Notes: a model not told the origin generated them from the letters alone. Shown: positions 12,619 to 20,878, counted from the stretch's first letter. The stretch: DNA of 34,052 bases from Microcaldota archaeon (GCA_013425455.1 JACCLI010000045.1:1-34052); one strand, 5' to 3'. Made by a program: numbers and translations.

Positions 12619-15120
12619 ATGAAAACCAATTCCGCGTTCATGGTTTTGGCATTTTTTCTTTTTCTTGGCGCCGTACATTCCGCAGCGCCCATCTCGGTTA
12701 CCATCACGCCCGAAGAGCCCGGCCCCGAGGACACAGTGACAATCCATGTGGAATACACGGAATCGCTGGATTCCTATTTCATAGGCATATACGTGAATGA
12801 CGAGCGCGTCGAAGCCTGCGAGCGGGACTGGTGCGAATTCACCGGAGGCCCGTATGAGGATGGGTTCTCCTACCATATAAGATATATCGCTGAGGGGGGC
12901 GCAATGGAGGAGACCAACGAGGTGTTTGTTGAGCCGCCCGAGGATTCTGACAACGATGGCATTTTTGACATACTGGATAATTGCCCCAACACTCCCAACC
13001 ACGGGCAGGAGGATACAGACCCACATGCATTCTGCCCCCACGCGCAGGGCGAGGAGCAGATGTGCATCTACACATACGACGGCTACGGGGACGTATGCGA
13101 CAACTGCCCGTCTGTGTTCAACCCGGACCAGGAGGATTCCGACGGGGATGGGTTTGGGGATGCGTGCGACAACTGCATTCTTGCCCCGAACCACGACCAG
13201 AACAATTCGGATGATGATGAGTACGGGGACGCGTGCGACAACTGCCCCTTCTTTCCGAACCCCGAGCAGGATGACTTTGATGATGACGGGGTGGGCAATG
13301 AATGTGACAACTGCGAATGGGATGAGAACCCTGACCAGAACGACAGCGACATGGCGCTGAAATGCCCCCCACACGCAGTTAGCATCAGCTCCTGCCAGAA
13401 GGCTTCAGACGGCTACGGGGACATGTGCGACAACTGCCCGTACGTTTCCAATCCAGACCAGAACGACAGCGACTTTGATTTCCTGGGCGATGCATGCGAC
13501 CCCTGCACCTCGATGGAGAACTGCGCATTCGGCGAGAACGCAACCAATTGCACCGACAAAATAAAGGGAGACGGTGAGCTGGGGGTGGACTGCGGGGGAG
13601 TCTGCCCGAATCCTTGCCCCGACTGCATCCCGGTCATCTACAACGGCAACCCTTCCAGCAAAATAGACATAGTGTTCGTGCCGGATGTTGACTACAACGG
13701 AAATATGGACAAGTTCATTTCAGATGTTTACAATCTCATTTACCTTGGCTATTTCGGCAATTCGCAGTGCACCGAAAACCAGTGCAAATTCAACTTCTAC
13801 TATTACCCGCATGCGGGCGACTACCAGGGCCCCTGCGTAAAATGGGACCTTCCCCCCGGCTATGCGGCCGATTGCGCCTTCGCGGATTCCGCAGCCATAA
13901 TATTCACTGGCGTCGACAGGGCCTGCTCTTACGATGTTTTCTCCACCCACCGTACAGACTTCAAGACCGTGGTCCACGAGACGGGCCACAAGATATTCGG
14001 CATGGCGGATGAGTACTGCTGCGACGGAGGCTATTGGCAGCCAGACCCACCATTCCCGAACGTTTACACCTCGCTCGCCTCCTGCCAGGCCGGCTCCACC
14101 CATCCCTCCTCCTGCAACAATTACTGCCCTGAGAAGAAATGCTGGCCAGGCACCCCCGACGGGAAGGCCGCCTGCGAGAGCTATTACAAATCCAAGGGCC
14201 AATACAGCCTCCTGGACGAGTGCGACTGCGAAAAATGGGCGCAGAAAAACGGGCTGGACAAAACCAAGTGCACCTCAATCTCCCCTGCCTCATGCCCCCA
14301 GGTCTATAGGGATTGGTGGGTCAGCAAGGGCGTCCAGCCGGTCGCGCTCAGCGTCGCTTCCCCTAACTGGTGCAACTGGAGAGGCGCAGGCATAGGCGAG
14401 TGCTGCAAGGAAGGGGGCGACGGCTTATGGAAGTCAGACTCCGACTCCTGCGCCATGCTCAACGGGGAGCAGTTCGAGCCTGATTGCGCAGGCCGCGTAA
14501 CTAACAAATTTGATTCCCTTCCCGACTGCTCGGCAACAAGAGGGTCCCCGGAGTTTGATGAGACCATAGTGGTGGTAGAGCTCGCATTCACCAAGGATTC
14601 CGTCACCCACACCCGCACCAGGGTTGTGAAGAGCAAGCCCCCGAACCGCTTCCTGGAAGTGGGCAAGTTCAGGGTCCGCACGCTCACATCCAACGGCACC
14701 ACGCAGGAAGAGTTTTACATGGACGACCCGCTCGCTTTCCGCCTCTCCAACGTGAGCACGCTGGAGCAGGGGATGATAGAGGGCAACGAATCCACCATCA
14801 TCACAACTTTCGCGGTCCATTCCGCAGTCAGCACCGTGGAAGTGGTGGACGATGCTACAAACGAGACGCTCATCTCCGTTGACATAACCTCCGAGCTCCG
14901 CACCTTCTGCGAAGGCGAAACCGGACCAGAGTGCACATGGCTCCAGGGGGAGGAAGAGGCGCCACCCGCAAACGAAACGGGCGGAAGGAATGAATCCGCC
15001 CCGCCTGCGCAGGAAGCCCCGCCTGGCTCCGACCCCCTCCTTCTGGTTGGAGGAATTGCCGCTGCTGCAATAATCGGGGGCGCAGCCTACTGGTTCATGT
15101 TCCGCGGAGCGAAGAAGTGA
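12619..15120 (+). CDS. surface-anchored metalloprotease with thrombospondin type 3 repeats (M64-like)
   Basis: 833 residues. Signal peptide at 1-22, then a beta-rich domain (about 25-105). Residues about 108-297 are thrombospondin type 3-like calcium-binding repeats (DSDGDGFGDACDNC and variants, with the spacer NPDQ). Two repeats carry an extra Cys-containing insert before DGYGD(V/M)CDNCP. A Cys-rich linker leads to the catalytic part (about 336-620) with HETGHKIFGMADEY at about 453. This HExxH...GxxDE motif fits the IgA-peptidase M64 family, with zinc His 453 and 457 and Glu 454 as base. The tail has a Pro/Glu/Asn-rich spacer and a membrane helix (about 803-827) ending FRGAKK. It is likely calcium-stabilised, disulfide-rich and bound to the outer face. 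Substrate unknown; host or prey surface proteins are a guess. Confidence 0.85.
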   Translation: MKTNSAFMVLAFFLFLGAVHSAAPISVTITPEEPGPEDTVTIHVEYTESLDSYFIGIYVNDERVEACERDWCEFTGGPYEDGFSYHIRYIAEGGAMEETNEVFVEPPEDSDNDGIFDILDNCPNTPNHGQEDTDPHAFCPHAQGEEQMCIYTYDGYGDVCDNCPSVFNPDQEDSDGDGFGDACDNCILAPNHDQNNSDDDEYGDACDNCPFFPNPEQDDFDDDGVGNECDNCEWDENPDQNDSDMALKCPPHAVSISSCQKASDGYGDMCDNCPYVSNPDQNDSDFDFLGDACDPCTSMENCAFGENATNCTDKIKGDGELGVDCGGVCPNPCPDCIPVIYNGNPSSKIDIVFVPDVDYNGNMDKFISDVYNLIYLGYFGNSQCTENQCKFNFYYYPHAGDYQGPCVKWDLPPGYAADCAFADSAAIIFTGVDRACSYDVFSTHRTDFKTVVHETGHKIFGMADEYCCDGGYWQPDPPFPNVYTSLASCQAGSTHPSSCNNYCPEKKCWPGTPDGKAACESYYKSKGQYSLLDECDCEKWAQKNGLDKTKCTSISPASCPQVYRDWWVSKGVQPVALSVASPNWCNWRGAGIGECCKEGGDGLWKSDSDSCAMLNGEQFEPDCAGRVTNKFDSLPDCSATRGSPEFDETIVVVELAFTKDSVTHTRTRVVKSKPPNRFLEVGKFRVRTLTSNGTTQEEFYMDDPLAFRLSNVSTLEQGMIEGNESTIITTFAVHSAVSTVEVVDDATNETLISVDITSELRTFCEGETGPECTWLQGEEEAPPANETGGRNESAPPAQEAPPGSDPLLLVGGIAAAAIIGGAAYWFMFRGAKK
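12946..13512 (+). repeat. tandem thrombospondin type 3 coding repeats
   Basis: In-frame, diverged repeats of about 70-80 bases, each encoding an Asp-rich calcium loop plus CDNCP. The phrase GACAACTGCCC recurs at about 13099, 13237 and 13429, with near copies between. This is a protein-level repeat, not a CRISPR or satellite. Confidence 0.7.
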
Positions 15121-15121
15121 G

Positions 15122-15129
15122 CTTAAATC
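15122..15129 (+). promoter_or_regulatory. TATA-like element for the second YkgJ gene
   Basis: CTTAAATC lies about 29 nt upstream of ATG 15155, directly after the metalloprotease stop codon. Confidence 0.35.
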
Positions 15130-15154
15130 CTTTGTCTGGCACAATAATGCCCAT

Positions 15155-15637
15155 ATGAACTGCGCGCGCTGCGGTGCCTGTTGCACCAGTTTCGGAGTGT
15201 GCATCACGCCTTCCGACATAGTCCGCATCTCCCTCGCTACGAGCATGCGCCCTTCCCAATTCGTTGATACGGTCCAGGATTATCCAAACAGGGAGAGGGA
15301 GGAGCCCGCCCTGTTCATAGATAAGGAGAAGCAAATCCTGGTCCTGAAGCGCAGCAAGGAAAACGTCTGCTTCTTCTATTCCGATGAAGGGTGCAAAATC
15401 TACCATTATCGCCCCCTCCTCTGCAGGACTTATCCATTCGGGGAGGGGATGAAGAGTATGTGTTCCCGCGCCTGCCCTTCTGAGTGGGCCCCCGAAGGCA
15501 GCGAAAGGGAACAGTATGGGCACGACATTTTCCTTTATGAGAAGGAACTCGCAGAATTCCAAAAGTTCGCAAAGGAATGGAATTCCAAAGGAGGGGGTTC
15601 TCTCTCCAAACTCCTCAAGGCTCTTCTTTCACCGTGA
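15155..15637 (+). CDS. YkgJ-family Cys-cluster protein, second copy
   Basis: 160 residues. It begins MNCARCGACCTSFGVCIT, the canonical CxxCxxCC cluster, followed by VCFFYSDEGCKIYHYRPLLCRTYPFG and a further Cys pair (MCSRACPSEW). This is a better match to the family consensus than the 11428-11922 protein and is not a recent duplicate of it. Metal or Fe-S binding is expected from the family; the role is unknown. Its 3' end overlaps the convergent Lrp/AsnC gene by 23 nt. Confidence 0.88.
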   Translation: MNCARCGACCTSFGVCITPSDIVRISLATSMRPSQFVDTVQDYPNREREEPALFIDKEKQILVLKRSKENVCFFYSDEGCKIYHYRPLLCRTYPFGEGMKSMCSRACPSEWAPEGSEREQYGHDIFLYEKELAEFQKFAKEWNSKGGGSLSKLLKALLSP

Positions 15638-16052
15638 CAAATGCCGGCATCGTGACGCTCCTCGCTATCCCGCCCACTTCCCTCAGCCTGTCCACAACCA
15701 TTTTCCCTATTCCTTCGAGGCTCTCCCCGCGCACTTTCGCCACAAGGTCCCATTCCCCGGCCAGTATATAGACTTCACTAACTCCGGGAAGCGCAGCCAC
15801 CTTCCGGGCCACTTCTGCCTGCTTCACTACCCCCGGCTCATACCTTATGAGTATGAACGCAGTAAGCGGCTTCCCGATTTTTTTGTAATCCGGCACCGCC
15901 ACAATCCTGCTTATGACCCCCTCCCTCACCATCTTCTGCATCCTGTCGTGCACAGTAACCCGAGGAATCTTCAGCTTCTTTGAAATCCTGCTTGTGCTCT
16001 GCCTTCCATCCTTCCTCAGCTCGTCTAGTATCATTTCATCTTTTTCGTCCAT
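15615..16052 (-). CDS. Lrp/AsnC family transcriptional regulator
   Basis: 145 residues, full family length. The N-terminal winged helix-turn-helix (MDEKDEMILDELRKDGRQSTSRISKKLKIPRVTVHDRMQKMVREGVI) is followed by the RAM/AsnC ligand-binding domain (FILIRYEPG...LPGVSEVYILAGEWDLVAKVRGESLEGIGKMV). Members act as dimers to octamers that respond to amino acids. The gene is divergent from an asparagine synthetase-like gene, a layout that parallels E. coli asnC-asnA, so control of that neighbour and of itself is likely (inference). An inverted repeat in the 124-nt spacer is the candidate operator. ATG 16052 has a GGTG ribosome-binding motif upstream. Confidence 0.93.
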   Translation of the reverse strand: MDEKDEMILDELRKDGRQSTSRISKKLKIPRVTVHDRMQKMVREGVISRIVAVPDYKKIGKPLTAFILIRYEPGVVKQAEVARKVAALPGVSEVYILAGEWDLVAKVRGESLEGIGKMVVDRLREVGGIARSVTMPAFVTVKEEP

Positions 16053-16063
16053 ATGAACACCAT

Positions 16064-16113
16064 TTATACAAAATGTCGGAAAATATTATTAAAACTATGC
16101 ATTTTTTGTCATA
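16064..16113. promoter_or_regulatory. inverted repeat, candidate Lrp/AsnC operator
   Basis: Left arm TTATACAAAATG (16064-16075) and right arm CATTTTTTGTCATAA (16099-16113) are imperfect inverted copies of TTATGACAAAAAATG, about 38 nt apart centre to centre, around the AT-rich AATATTATTAAAA. It covers the likely TATA region of the regulator gene and lies upstream of the asparagine synthetase-like gene. Confidence 0.45.
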
Positions 16114-16133
16114 ATTCCGGCTTTTCTCCGAAA

Positions 16134-16144
16134 ATTAATTTATA
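16134..16144 (+). promoter_or_regulatory. TATA element for the asparagine synthetase-like gene
   Basis: ATTAATTTATA is centred about 38 nt upstream of ATG 16177, leaving a short leader with a weak CTGGGGA ribosome-binding motif. Confidence 0.4.
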
Positions 16145-16176
16145 GGGGCTCGCGCACAAATATTCTGGGGATTTCA

Positions 16177-17103
16177 ATGGAACACATACAAAAAGCGGTT
16201 GAGAAGCTTGCCAGCCCGAGGCTGCGCGCTGCGGTCAGCATACAGACCACGTTGCTTTCATCCCTAACAAATCTGATGCGCGAGGAGGGCATGATGCAGC
16301 TCCTCCCGGTGATGGTTTCCCCAATCACAGACCCTCTGAGCCATTCCGTGCTGGAGGGCAGCATAAAATACGGTTCAATCGAGCTCCAGCTCACGAAAAG
16401 CATGATACTGCACAAGCAGCTCGCGCTCGCCTCAGGCCTTGAAGGAGTTTTCATAATCTCGCCTAACGTCCGCCTGGAGCATCCTGAGCGCGGTTCCACT
16501 GGCAGGCACCTTCTTGAGTTCTCCCAGCTTGATTTCGAGATGCGGGGGAGGAAAATGGAGGATGTTATGCGATTCAGCGAGCGCCTCCTTGCCCAGGCAT
16601 TCTCCGATGTGAAAAAAAGGCATGAAAAAGAGCTGGAGCTTTTCGGCAGGGAGCTGCGAATCCCTTCCACGCCATTCCGCACCTACGATTCGCGGGATTT
16701 AGAGAGGGAATACGGTCCTGATTGGGAACGGATAATCTCCTCCTCTTCCAAGGACCCCGTCTGGGTGACAAACCACGAGCGGGAGTTCTACGATGCAGAA
16801 GACCCGGATAAGCCAGGCACGTTCCGCAACTATGACATAATCTACCCTGAGGGCTTCGGTGAAGGACTTTCTGGAGGAGAACGCGAGTGGGAGCACAGCC
16901 GCATCCTTTACAGGATGGAAAAGAAGGGGATGGATGCATCCCCATACAGCGCATACATAGAAGCGGCCCGCATGGGAAAGCTCGTCCCTTCCGCAGGTGC
17001 AGGCTTTGGCATAGAGAGGATGCTCAGGTATGTGTGCGGCGTAGCCCACATAGAAGAAGTATCACCCTTCGCAAAGGTCCCTGGGAAAGAAATCATCTTC
17101 TAA
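16177..17103 (+). CDS. archaeal asparagine synthetase-related protein (class II aaRS paralog)
   Basis: 308 residues, a class II aminoacyl-tRNA synthetase catalytic core without an anticodon-binding domain. Visible motifs are LTKSMILHKQLALASGLEGVFIISPNVRLEHPERGSTGRHLLEFSQLDFEM (motif 2 region, as in Asp/AsnRS) and GAGFGIERMLRYVCG (motif 3). This matches the archaeal asparagine synthetase-related family characterised in Pyrococcus, which makes asparagine from aspartate and ammonia with ATP. Full-length AspRS/AsnRS are longer and carry an N-terminal OB domain, absent here. Regulation by the divergent Lrp/AsnC protein is likely. Its last 11 nt overlap the convergent Nudix-like frame. Confidence 0.82.
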   Translation: MEHIQKAVEKLASPRLRAAVSIQTTLLSSLTNLMREEGMMQLLPVMVSPITDPLSHSVLEGSIKYGSIELQLTKSMILHKQLALASGLEGVFIISPNVRLEHPERGSTGRHLLEFSQLDFEMRGRKMEDVMRFSERLLAQAFSDVKKRHEKELELFGRELRIPSTPFRTYDSRDLEREYGPDWERIISSSSKDPVWVTNHEREFYDAEDPDKPGTFRNYDIIYPEGFGEGLSGGEREWEHSRILYRMEKKGMDASPYSAYIEAARMGKLVPSAGAGFGIERMLRYVCGVAHIEEVSPFAKVPGKEIIF

Positions 17104-17449
17104 GAAGCCACTCCGCCTTCCTTCCCAGCTTTTCCTTTTTCGCCTCTTCCAAAGAAATCCACTTCACTCCGGAGAATTCCGGAGAAACCCGCGCACTCAT
17201 GTTCTTAGCGGAAACCCTGAACCCGAGCGCGGGAACCCATTTCTTCTTTTTCCTCGAGCCCGCATTGAATTTGCCTTCGAGGATGGGCTCATGCACCTGC
17301 GCATCTATAGCGGTCTTCCTAATCACCCATTCCTTAAGCTCCGCAACAGGGTTCCTTCCCTTTTCCACGAGCACGCAAGGCAGCTCAAGGAGCTCGCGCT
17401 CCTTCTCCATCTTTTTCAAAAACAGGACTCTTCCCCCGTCCTCAATCAC
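17093..17449 (-). CDS. degenerate Nudix-like protein directly behind transaldolase
   Basis: 118 residues from a GTG at 17449. VIEDGGRVLFLKK...ELLELPCVLVEKGRNPVAELKEWVIRKTAID follows the layout of a Nudix domain, and GVKWISLEEAKKEKLGRK matches its usual C-terminal part. The Nudix box is eroded: Gly-Gly is replaced, and the REUXEE core reads LKEWVIRKT without the metal-binding Glu set, so hydrolase activity is doubtful. The frame is open back to the transaldolase TAG at 17510-17512, encoding a plausible first strand (APEYAALACAV). No ATG, GTG or TTG occurs in that stretch. The product therefore starts at GTG 17449, starts at a rare CTG, or is made by read-through. Confidence 0.5.
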   Translation of the reverse strand: MIEDGGRVLFLKKMEKERELLELPCVLVEKGRNPVAELKEWVIRKTAIDAQVHEPILEGKFNAGSRKKKKWVPALGFRVSAKNMSARVSPEFSGVKWISLEEAKKEKLGRKAEWLLRR

Positions 17450-17509
17450 TGCACAGGCGAGCGCGGCATACTCCGGAGCCTTGGCCAGTTTCTTCTCCAG
17501 AAAATTACC

Positions 17510-18154
17510 CTACTTCTTGCTCTTCGCGTAATCCTCCTTGAACTGCGCAATCCCCCTGTCCGTCAATGGGTGCTTGAACAATTTCTCGAACACATCTGGA
17601 GGTATTGTTGCGATGTGCGCCCCCATCCTCGCCGCATCCATTACATGCACCGGGTCGCGCACAGAGGCGACAATCACTTCAGTTTTGAACTCATAATTTG
17701 ATAAGATATCCATTATGTCCGCAATCAGCTGCATCCCATCTTCCGAAACATCGTCCAATCTTCCCACAAAAGGAGAAACATAGGAAGCCCCGGCCTTCGC
17801 AGCAAGCAATGCCTGGTTTGCGGAGAAAACAAGCGTCACATTCGTCTTTATGCCCTTCTTTTCCAGAATTCGCGCGGCCTTCAGCCCTTCCTTGGTCATG
17901 GGAAGCTTGACCACTATGTTCTTCGCCCACTTCGCGAACTCCGTCCCTTCCTTAACCATCCCGTCCGCATCCTCGCTTATCCCCTCCACGCTCACCGGGC
18001 CGGGCACAAGCGCGGCGATCTCCTGCACCACTTCCTTCTGCCCCCTTCCCGATTTCATTATGATAGTGGGATTAGTGGTCACTCCGTCGCACATCCCCAT
18101 CTCGACCGCAGCCTTTATCTTCCCAACATCCGCCGTATCCAGAAAGAATTTCAT
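17510..18154 (-). CDS. tal: transaldolase, short TalC/FSA type
   Basis: 214 residues, the compact single-domain form ([13 protein letters not shown]...GVTTNPTII). The Schiff-base lysine is in NIVVKLPMT (Lys83). [12 protein letters not shown] and [14 protein letters not shown] are also conserved. It transfers dihydroxyacetone units in the non-oxidative pentose phosphate pathway; some members are fructose-6-phosphate aldolases, and sequence alone does not settle which. It follows the transketolase C gene by 4 nt, which favours transaldolase. In frame after its TAG stop is the Nudix-like frame. Confidence 0.93.
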   Translation of the reverse strand: MKFFLDTADVGKIKAAVEMGMCDGVTTNPTIIMKSGRGQKEVVQEIAALVPGPVSVEGISEDADGMVKEGTEFAKWAKNIVVKLPMTKEGLKAARILEKKGIKTNVTLVFSANQALLAAKAGASYVSPFVGRLDDVSEDGMQLIADIMDILSNYEFKTEVIVASVRDPVHVMDAARMGAHIATIPPDVFEKLFKHPLTDRGIAQFKEDYAKSKK

Positions 18155-18158
18155 ATTC

Positions 18159-19136
18159 TCATCTCTTTTTCATATGCATCGATTCTCTAACTACTGAAGC
18201 AATTCCATCCGCATCCAATTTATACTTTTTGAGCAGCTCAAACGCGCCCCCGGATTCGCAGAAGCGGTCATAAATCCCGTGCCTCCGGACCGGCACCGGA
18301 TATTCGGAAGAAAGCACCTCCGCAACCGCGCTTCCCATCCCCCCGTTCACCTGGTGCTCCTCCACGGTCACCACGAGCCCGGTCTTCCTCGCCCATTCCA
18401 CAATCGTTTTCTTGTCCATCGGCTTTATCGTATGCAAATCCACAACCGCGCAGGAAATCCCTTCCGTATGCAGTTTCTCCGCAGCCGCAAGTGATTCGTA
18501 AACCATCGGCCCGCACGCAATAATAGTGACATCCGCCCCTTCCCTGTACACATTTGCCTCCCCAATCTTAAACGGCGTCTCCGGAGTAGTAAACGCCGGC
18601 ATCTTCTCCCTGCACGTTCGTATGTAAGCCGGCTTTCCCATCTCATGCGCCGCGATGGTCGCCTTCCTCACCTCCTCCACGTCCGCCGGCGCCATCACCA
18701 CTAGATTCGGAATAACCCTCGTAATCGCCATGTCCTCCAGCGCCTGGTGCGATGCCCCGTCAGGCCCCACCGTAACCCCGGTGTGCGAACCGTGGAAAAC
18801 AACCGGCACATCATTATAGCATACGGATACCCTCAACTGGTCCCAATTCCTTCCAGGAGAAAACACCCCGTACGCAGAAATGAACGCCTTCTTTCCGCAC
18901 GCGGCAATCCCGGCGGCCACCCCCGCAAGGTTCTGCTCGGCAACCCCGACCTGGATAAATCTCTTCGGGAACTTTTCCGCGAACCAGTGCGTGCGCGTGG
19001 ATTCGGAAACATCCGCAGTGAGAACCCAGACATCCGGGTCCCTCTCTCCCAGCTCAACGAGCGCCTTTCCGAAGCCGTCCCTGCTCGCCGCAGAACCCTT
19101 CGCCGGGAATGTTATGTGGTCGCGCATCATCAGCAT
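18159..19136 (-). CDS. tktB: transketolase, C-terminal subunit
   Basis: 325 residues covering the pyrimidine-binding and C-terminal domains of transketolase. [33 protein letters not shown] (the Glu that activates thiamine diphosphate), [21 protein letters not shown] and a C-terminal [18 protein letters not shown] are all standard. It pairs with the N-terminal subunit encoded just upstream, as in most archaea and many bacteria with split transketolase. ATG 19136 overlaps the upstream TGA by one base (TGATG), indicating translational coupling; a GTG three bases earlier is possible. Confidence 0.93.
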   Translation of the reverse strand: MLMMRDHITFPAKGSAASRDGFGKALVELGERDPDVWVLTADVSESTRTHWFAEKFPKRFIQVGVAEQNLAGVAAGIAACGKKAFISAYGVFSPGRNWDQLRVSVCYNDVPVVFHGSHTGVTVGPDGASHQALEDMAITRVIPNLVVMAPADVEEVRKATIAAHEMGKPAYIRTCREKMPAFTTPETPFKIGEANVYREGADVTIIACGPMVYESLAAAEKLHTEGISCAVVDLHTIKPMDKKTIVEWARKTGLVVTVEEHQVNGGMGSAVAEVLSSEYPVPVRRHGIYDRFCESGGAFELLKKYKLDADGIASVVRESMHMKKR

Positions 19137-19996
19137 CACCCTTCCTCCTCAATCACGGTCCTCTCCACCCCGAGCAGATTCAGCGCCTCTTCCGCTTCCT
19201 TTTGCGTAGGCGGCTTCCCATGCCATTCAGTCAGGAATTCCATGAATGGTATCCCCTTCCCAGGAATGGTGTGCGCAATGATGAGCGTCGGCTTCTCATA
19301 AATCGCCTTGCTCTTCTCGCACGCATCAATAATCTCATGGATATTATGCCCGTCCACCTCGATCACGTGCCATCCGAATGCCTGGTATTTCTCAGCAAGC
19401 GGCTCCAGCGGAAGCACCTCTTCCGTAAACCCATCAATCTGGATGTTATTCCTATCCATTATCGCCGTCAAATTCCCCAGCTTATACTTGGACGCAAGAA
19501 GGACCGCTTCCCAAATCTGCCCCTCCCCGTGCTCGCCGTCAGAAATGATTGCGTAAACCCTCCATCTTTTCCTCTCGCTCTTGGAGACTATTGCCATTCC
19601 GACCGCCTGCGACAATCCCTGCCCGAGCGGTCCGGAGGAGTTCTCAATCCCCGGAAGCGCGCTGCGGTGCGGGTGCCCCTGCAATCTGCTGCCCAATTTT
19701 CTCAGCGTGAGCAGTTCCTCCTTAGGGAAATACCCCGCGTTCGCCATCGCCGCATACAACACAGGGCACACATGCCCGTTGGATAAGACCAGTCTATCGC
19801 GGTCCGGCCAGGATGGATTTTTCGGGTCGTGATAAAGAACGTTGAAATAAAGGGCGGTAAATATGTCCGCGAGCCCTATCGAGCCCGCCGAATGCCCTGA
19901 TTTCGCTTCATAGAGCATTTTAATGACGTCTTCGCGTATCGTGTTCGCAATCAGCTTCAGCTGCTTCGTATTCGTGATTCTCATCCTGCTACCCAT
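19136..19996 (-). CDS. tktA: transketolase, N-terminal subunit
   Basis: 286 residues, the thiamine-diphosphate pyrophosphate-binding half. KSGHSAGSIGLADIFTALYF, DRLVLSNGHVCPVLYA, GSLQ-type GPLGQGLSQAVGMA and the ThDP/Mg motif SDGEHGEGQIWEA...DRNNIQIDG are present. The usual GDGE reads SDGE. ATG 19996 has a strong GGGGGGA ribosome-binding site, and the gene overlaps the epimerase by 8 nt. It acts with the C-terminal subunit to interconvert C3-C7 sugar phosphates. Confidence 0.93.
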   Translation of the reverse strand: MGSRMRITNTKQLKLIANTIREDVIKMLYEAKSGHSAGSIGLADIFTALYFNVLYHDPKNPSWPDRDRLVLSNGHVCPVLYAAMANAGYFPKEELLTLRKLGSRLQGHPHRSALPGIENSSGPLGQGLSQAVGMAIVSKSERKRWRVYAIISDGEHGEGQIWEAVLLASKYKLGNLTAIMDRNNIQIDGFTEEVLPLEPLAEKYQAFGWHVIEVDGHNIHEIIDACEKSKAIYEKPTLIIAHTIPGKGIPFMEFLTEWHGKPPTQKEAEEALNLLGVERTVIEEEG

Positions 19997-20642
19997 GCCG
20001 TTCCCCCCAGCCCCTTTTCAAGGAATTCTTCAGTTCCTCAACCGCCTTCCCCACGTCCGGCTTCGCGAATATCGCGCTCGCAGCCGCAAGGCCGTTCGCC
20101 CCGGCTTCCGAAGCCCTCAATGCAGTCTCCGGGTTTATTCCCCCATCCGCCTCTATCTCTGCTTTCGGAAGCATCCTTCTTAATTCCCTTATCTTCGCCT
20201 CCACTTCCGGAATGTATTTCTGCCCGTAGAAGCCCGGATGCACGCTCATAACCAGTATTTTCTCCACATTTTTGAGGTAAGGATTTATTTTCTCCAAAGA
20301 AGTCTCGGGATTCAGCGCAACCCCCAGCCTCCCGCCGCTCTCCTTCACAGCCTTTGCAAGATTATCCCAGCTCTCAACCGCCTCCACGTGCACCATGTGC
20401 AGGTAAGGCCCCTTCACCTTCCCGACCCACTCCTCGGGCCTCTGCACCATCCAGTGGATTTCGTATTTCAATCCGGAAGGAAGTTCCTGCAATTCCTTAA
20501 CTCCAATAGTAAAATTAGGGACAAATTTGTTATCCATTATATCGATATGGATAGTCTTTACATAATTCCTGACGCGTGAGATATGCTCCAGCAATTCCTC
20601 CTTGGTTTTTACCAGGACGGCTGGTATTATCTCTAGCGCCAT
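19989..20642 (-). CDS. rpe: ribulose-phosphate 3-epimerase
   Basis: 217 residues, TIM barrel. IIPAVLV, HIDIMDNKFVPNFTIG, the metal His in EIHWMVQRPE, MSVHPGFYGQKYIPE and EADGGINPETA are family motifs; here NPGFGGQ of typical enzymes reads HPGFYGQ. It interconverts ribulose-5-P and xylulose-5-P and heads the pentose phosphate operon. No ribose-5-P isomerase gene is in the window. ATG 20642 is set by a GGGTGA ribosome-binding site 5 nt upstream; an in-frame TTG at 20660 is rejected. The nearest TATA-like element is at about 20695-20706. Confidence 0.92.
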   Translation of the reverse strand: MALEIIPAVLVKTKEELLEHISRVRNYVKTIHIDIMDNKFVPNFTIGVKELQELPSGLKYEIHWMVQRPEEWVGKVKGPYLHMVHVEAVESWDNLAKAVKESGGRLGVALNPETSLEKINPYLKNVEKILVMSVHPGFYGQKYIPEVEAKIRELRRMLPKAEIEADGGINPETALRASEAGANGLAAASAIFAKPDVGKAVEELKNSLKRGWGERHG

Positions 20643-20694
20643 AGTTTCACCCTTGCGCAACCCCAGTTGCGCCTAGAATACGAGCGCTTGCCCG

Positions 20695-20706
20695 TAATAT
20701 TGTATA
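20695..20706 (-). promoter_or_regulatory. TATA-like element for the pentose phosphate operon
   Basis: AATATTGTATAC lies about 58 nt upstream of ATG 20642, giving a leader of about 30 nt with a ribosome-binding site. It sits just downstream of the ppcA 3' remnant. Confidence 0.35.
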
Positions 20707-20731
20707 CCCGTTTAGAATTAAAATATTCGCC

Positions 20732-20785
20732 TCAGCCCAGGAACTTCCTCATGGTCGCAGCTTTCACAATCTCCTCCTGCAAGAA
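20732..20785 (-). pseudogene. second copy of the 3' end of the PEP carboxylase gene
   Basis: Read on the minus strand, 20732-20782 encodes LQEEIVKAATMRKFLG followed by TGA, identical in protein to the last 16 residues of the PEP carboxylase ending at 20879. By my count the two 51-base stretches differ at 14 positions, all synonymous including the stop codon. The similarity ends abruptly upstream (LFFRPP against HEAL). This is the remnant of a once functional second ppcA 3' end, from an old duplication or from a recombined or integrated copy of a related gene. Confidence 0.7.
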
Positions 20786-20792
20786 GAAACGC

Positions 20793-20854
20793 GGGGGAGG
20801 CGTCCCCCCCATTTCTCTCTACGTTTCTGACCCCCCTCCACTTCACTCAGAAAC
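20793..20854. repeat. two perfect short inverted repeats between the ppcA ends
   Basis: GGGGGA/TCCCCC (20793-20798 and 20803-20808, 4-nt loop) and GTTTCTGA/TCAGAAAC (20823-20830 and 20847-20854, 16-nt loop) lie in the 96-nt stretch between the ppcA stop and its remnant. They may fold in the ppcA 3' untranslated RNA or be scars of a mobile element. Confidence 0.5.
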
Positions 20855-20878
20855 CCTTTGCACGCACTCCTTACGCAT

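Noticed and set aside
12946-13512. Repeated GACAACTGCCC phrases as a possible CRISPR or satellite array
   Set aside because: The copies are in frame, diverged, and encode calcium-binding protein repeats; spacer and repeat lengths are not CRISPR-like.
14434-15246. 270-codon frame antisense to the metalloprotease 3' end
   Set aside because: It spans the C-terminal anchor coding region and the next promoter; its composition looks like a shadow.
16177-17103. Call as a full aspartyl- or asparaginyl-tRNA synthetase
   Set aside because: There is no N-terminal OB anticodon-binding domain and the length (308 aa) is far short of a complete synthetase.
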